Source of the DNA: Candidatus Uhrbacteria bacterium RIFOXYA2_FULL_40_9
GTDB taxonomy: Bacteria; Patescibacteriota; Patescibacteriia; UBA9934; GWF2-40-263
DNA length: 6,438 bases
Assembly: GCA_001791615.1 (NCBI GenBank)
Contig: MGEY01000063.1
Span: 33,039-39,476 of the forward strand
Direction: 5' to 3'
Shown: positions 6,213-6,438 of the stretch, piece after piece
Layout: the number at the start of each line of letters is the position of its first letter
Position numbering within the stretch: the stretch's first letter is position 1
Position numbers and translations under genes: made by a program
Notes under the pieces: model-generated
Databases searched by the model: none
What the model was told of the DNA's origin: nothing
What the model saw: the letters and a program-made list of their open reading frames with translations, nothing else

Positions 6213-6241
6213 GTTTTATCGAAAATAGAGAATTTTGTCAA
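6213..6241 (-). promoter_or_regulatory. Sigma70-like promoter of the AAA+/JAB/ThiF/Ubl operon
   Basis: On the - strand a perfect -35 box TTGACA (6241-6236), a 17-bp spacer and a -10 box TAAAAC (6218-6213, 4 of 6 consensus bases). Transcription would start near 6206, giving a leader of about 80 bases before the AAA+ ATG. There is no other comparable promoter in the operon, and the gene joints are too tight for one, so this likely drives all four genes. Confidence 0.65.
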
Positions 6242-6290
6242 GGGGATTCAGGGAACAGATTTGATTATTTAAAGGAAATTTTAGGAAATA

Positions 6291-6306
6291 TGTACTGTAC
6301 ATGTAC
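6291..6306. promoter_or_regulatory. TGTAC repeats and palindrome, possible operator
   Basis: Three copies of TGTAC (6291-6295, 6296-6300, 6302-6306), the last two forming the perfect 10-bp palindrome GTACATGTAC (6297-6306). It directly abuts the -35 box of the divergent promoter and lies about 50 bp upstream of the operon promoter. A regulator site is plausible, but no regulator gene is present in the window. Confidence 0.35.
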
Positions 6307-6334
6307 TTGACAGAATAAATAACCGTAGTAATAT
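6307..6334 (+). promoter_or_regulatory. Divergent sigma70-like promoter pointing out of the window
   Basis: On the + strand TTGACA (6307-6312), a 16-bp spacer and TAATAT (6329-6334; 4 of 6 consensus bases). It points to the right edge. A frame opening at ATG 6421 runs off the window but has no ribosome binding site, so the gene it serves cannot be named. Its -35 box touches the TGTAC repeats. Confidence 0.5.
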
Positions 6335-6358
6335 CACGCCTCTGTTCTTTCAACCCTT

Positions 6359-6379
6359 CCGTGCGCGTCTTGCGTACGG
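6359..6379. repeat. GC-rich inverted repeat near the right edge
   Basis: CCGTGCGC (6359-6366) and GCGTACGG (6372-6379) pair over 8 bp with one G-T wobble around a 5-base loop. There is no T-run on either side, so it is not an intrinsic terminator. It falls in the leader expected from the rightward promoter and could be a structured 5' leader. The surrounding sequence shows no tRNA or recognised riboswitch. Confidence 0.45.
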
Positions 6380-6438
6380 TTCCACCGCTCCGTCTTTTCG
6401 GGGCACTTCGACAAACCCCCATGCAACCCCTCGCGAGA

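Noticed and set aside
4859..6241. Longer AAA+ protein starting at 6241
   Set aside because: The start falls on the predicted -35 box, the added residues are unlike RuvB, and GGAG precedes the ATG at 6124.
6295..6313. LexA-type SOS box (CTGT...ACAG)
   Set aside because: The spacing is 11 bases rather than 8 and the flanks do not match; only one half resembles a LexA site.
6216..6422. 68-residue - strand open frame upstream of the operon
   Set aside because: It overlaps both predicted promoters and the palindrome, lacks a convincing ribosome binding site and has no recognisable motif.
6421..6438. Possible + strand gene start (MQPLAR) at the right edge
   Set aside because: Only six codons are visible and there is no ribosome binding site; the rightward promoter alone is not enough to call it.
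1..6438. CRISPR arrays, tRNA or rRNA genes, insertion sequences
   Set aside because: No regularly spaced DNA repeats with unique spacers, no tRNA cloverleaf, no rRNA-like sequence and no transposase were seen; the only periodic repeats are coding.

Overview
The window looks bacterial: Shine-Dalgarno sites, intrinsic terminators, and TGA used as a stop at the JAB/ThiF gene overlap, which excludes the TGA-recoded lineages. The mix of a tyrosyl-tRNA synthetase end, a repeat-rich solenoid protein and an odd ubiquitin-like operon would fit a Candidate Phyla Radiation (Patescibacteria) genome. That assignment is inference and is not proven by this sequence.

Left part, + strand (1-2430): the 3' end of tyrS (C-terminal S4 domain) is followed after 31 bp by a 667-residue protein. 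This protein carries about 13 copies of a 31-residue alpha-helical (HEAT-like) repeat and a C-terminal kinase-like (APH/UbiB-like) domain whose expected catalytic Asp appears to be His. A hairpin with a T-run ends this unit.

Right part, - strand (6241 down to about 2436): a self-contained four-gene operon with its own sigma70-like promoter, tight gene joints (10 bp gap, 4 bp ATGA overlap, 3 bp gap), good Shine-Dalgarno sites and a strong terminator. In order of transcription it encodes (1) a RuvB-like AAA+ ATPase with an added N-terminal helical domain, (2) a JAB/JAMM metalloprotease with a complete HxH-x7-SxxD motif and a long proline-rich tail, (3) an E1/ThiF-like adenylyltransferase, and (4) a two-domain protein with a SAP/Rho_N-like N-terminus and a beta-grasp ubiquitin-like C-terminus. 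By recalled family features, genes 2-4 most resemble PRTRC proteins A, ThiF and C. No E2, RING, ParB or actin-like gene is visible. The likely reading is a minimal, divergent ubiquitin-like modification or signalling system paired with a RuvB-family motor instead of the usual PRTRC partners. The AAA+ protein could act on tagged proteins (compare Cdc48 or Rpt with Rpn11) or on DNA; both are inference.

The right end (6242-6438) is a divergent intergenic region with a + strand promoter candidate overlapped by TGTAC repeats, and no gene that can be supported inside the window.
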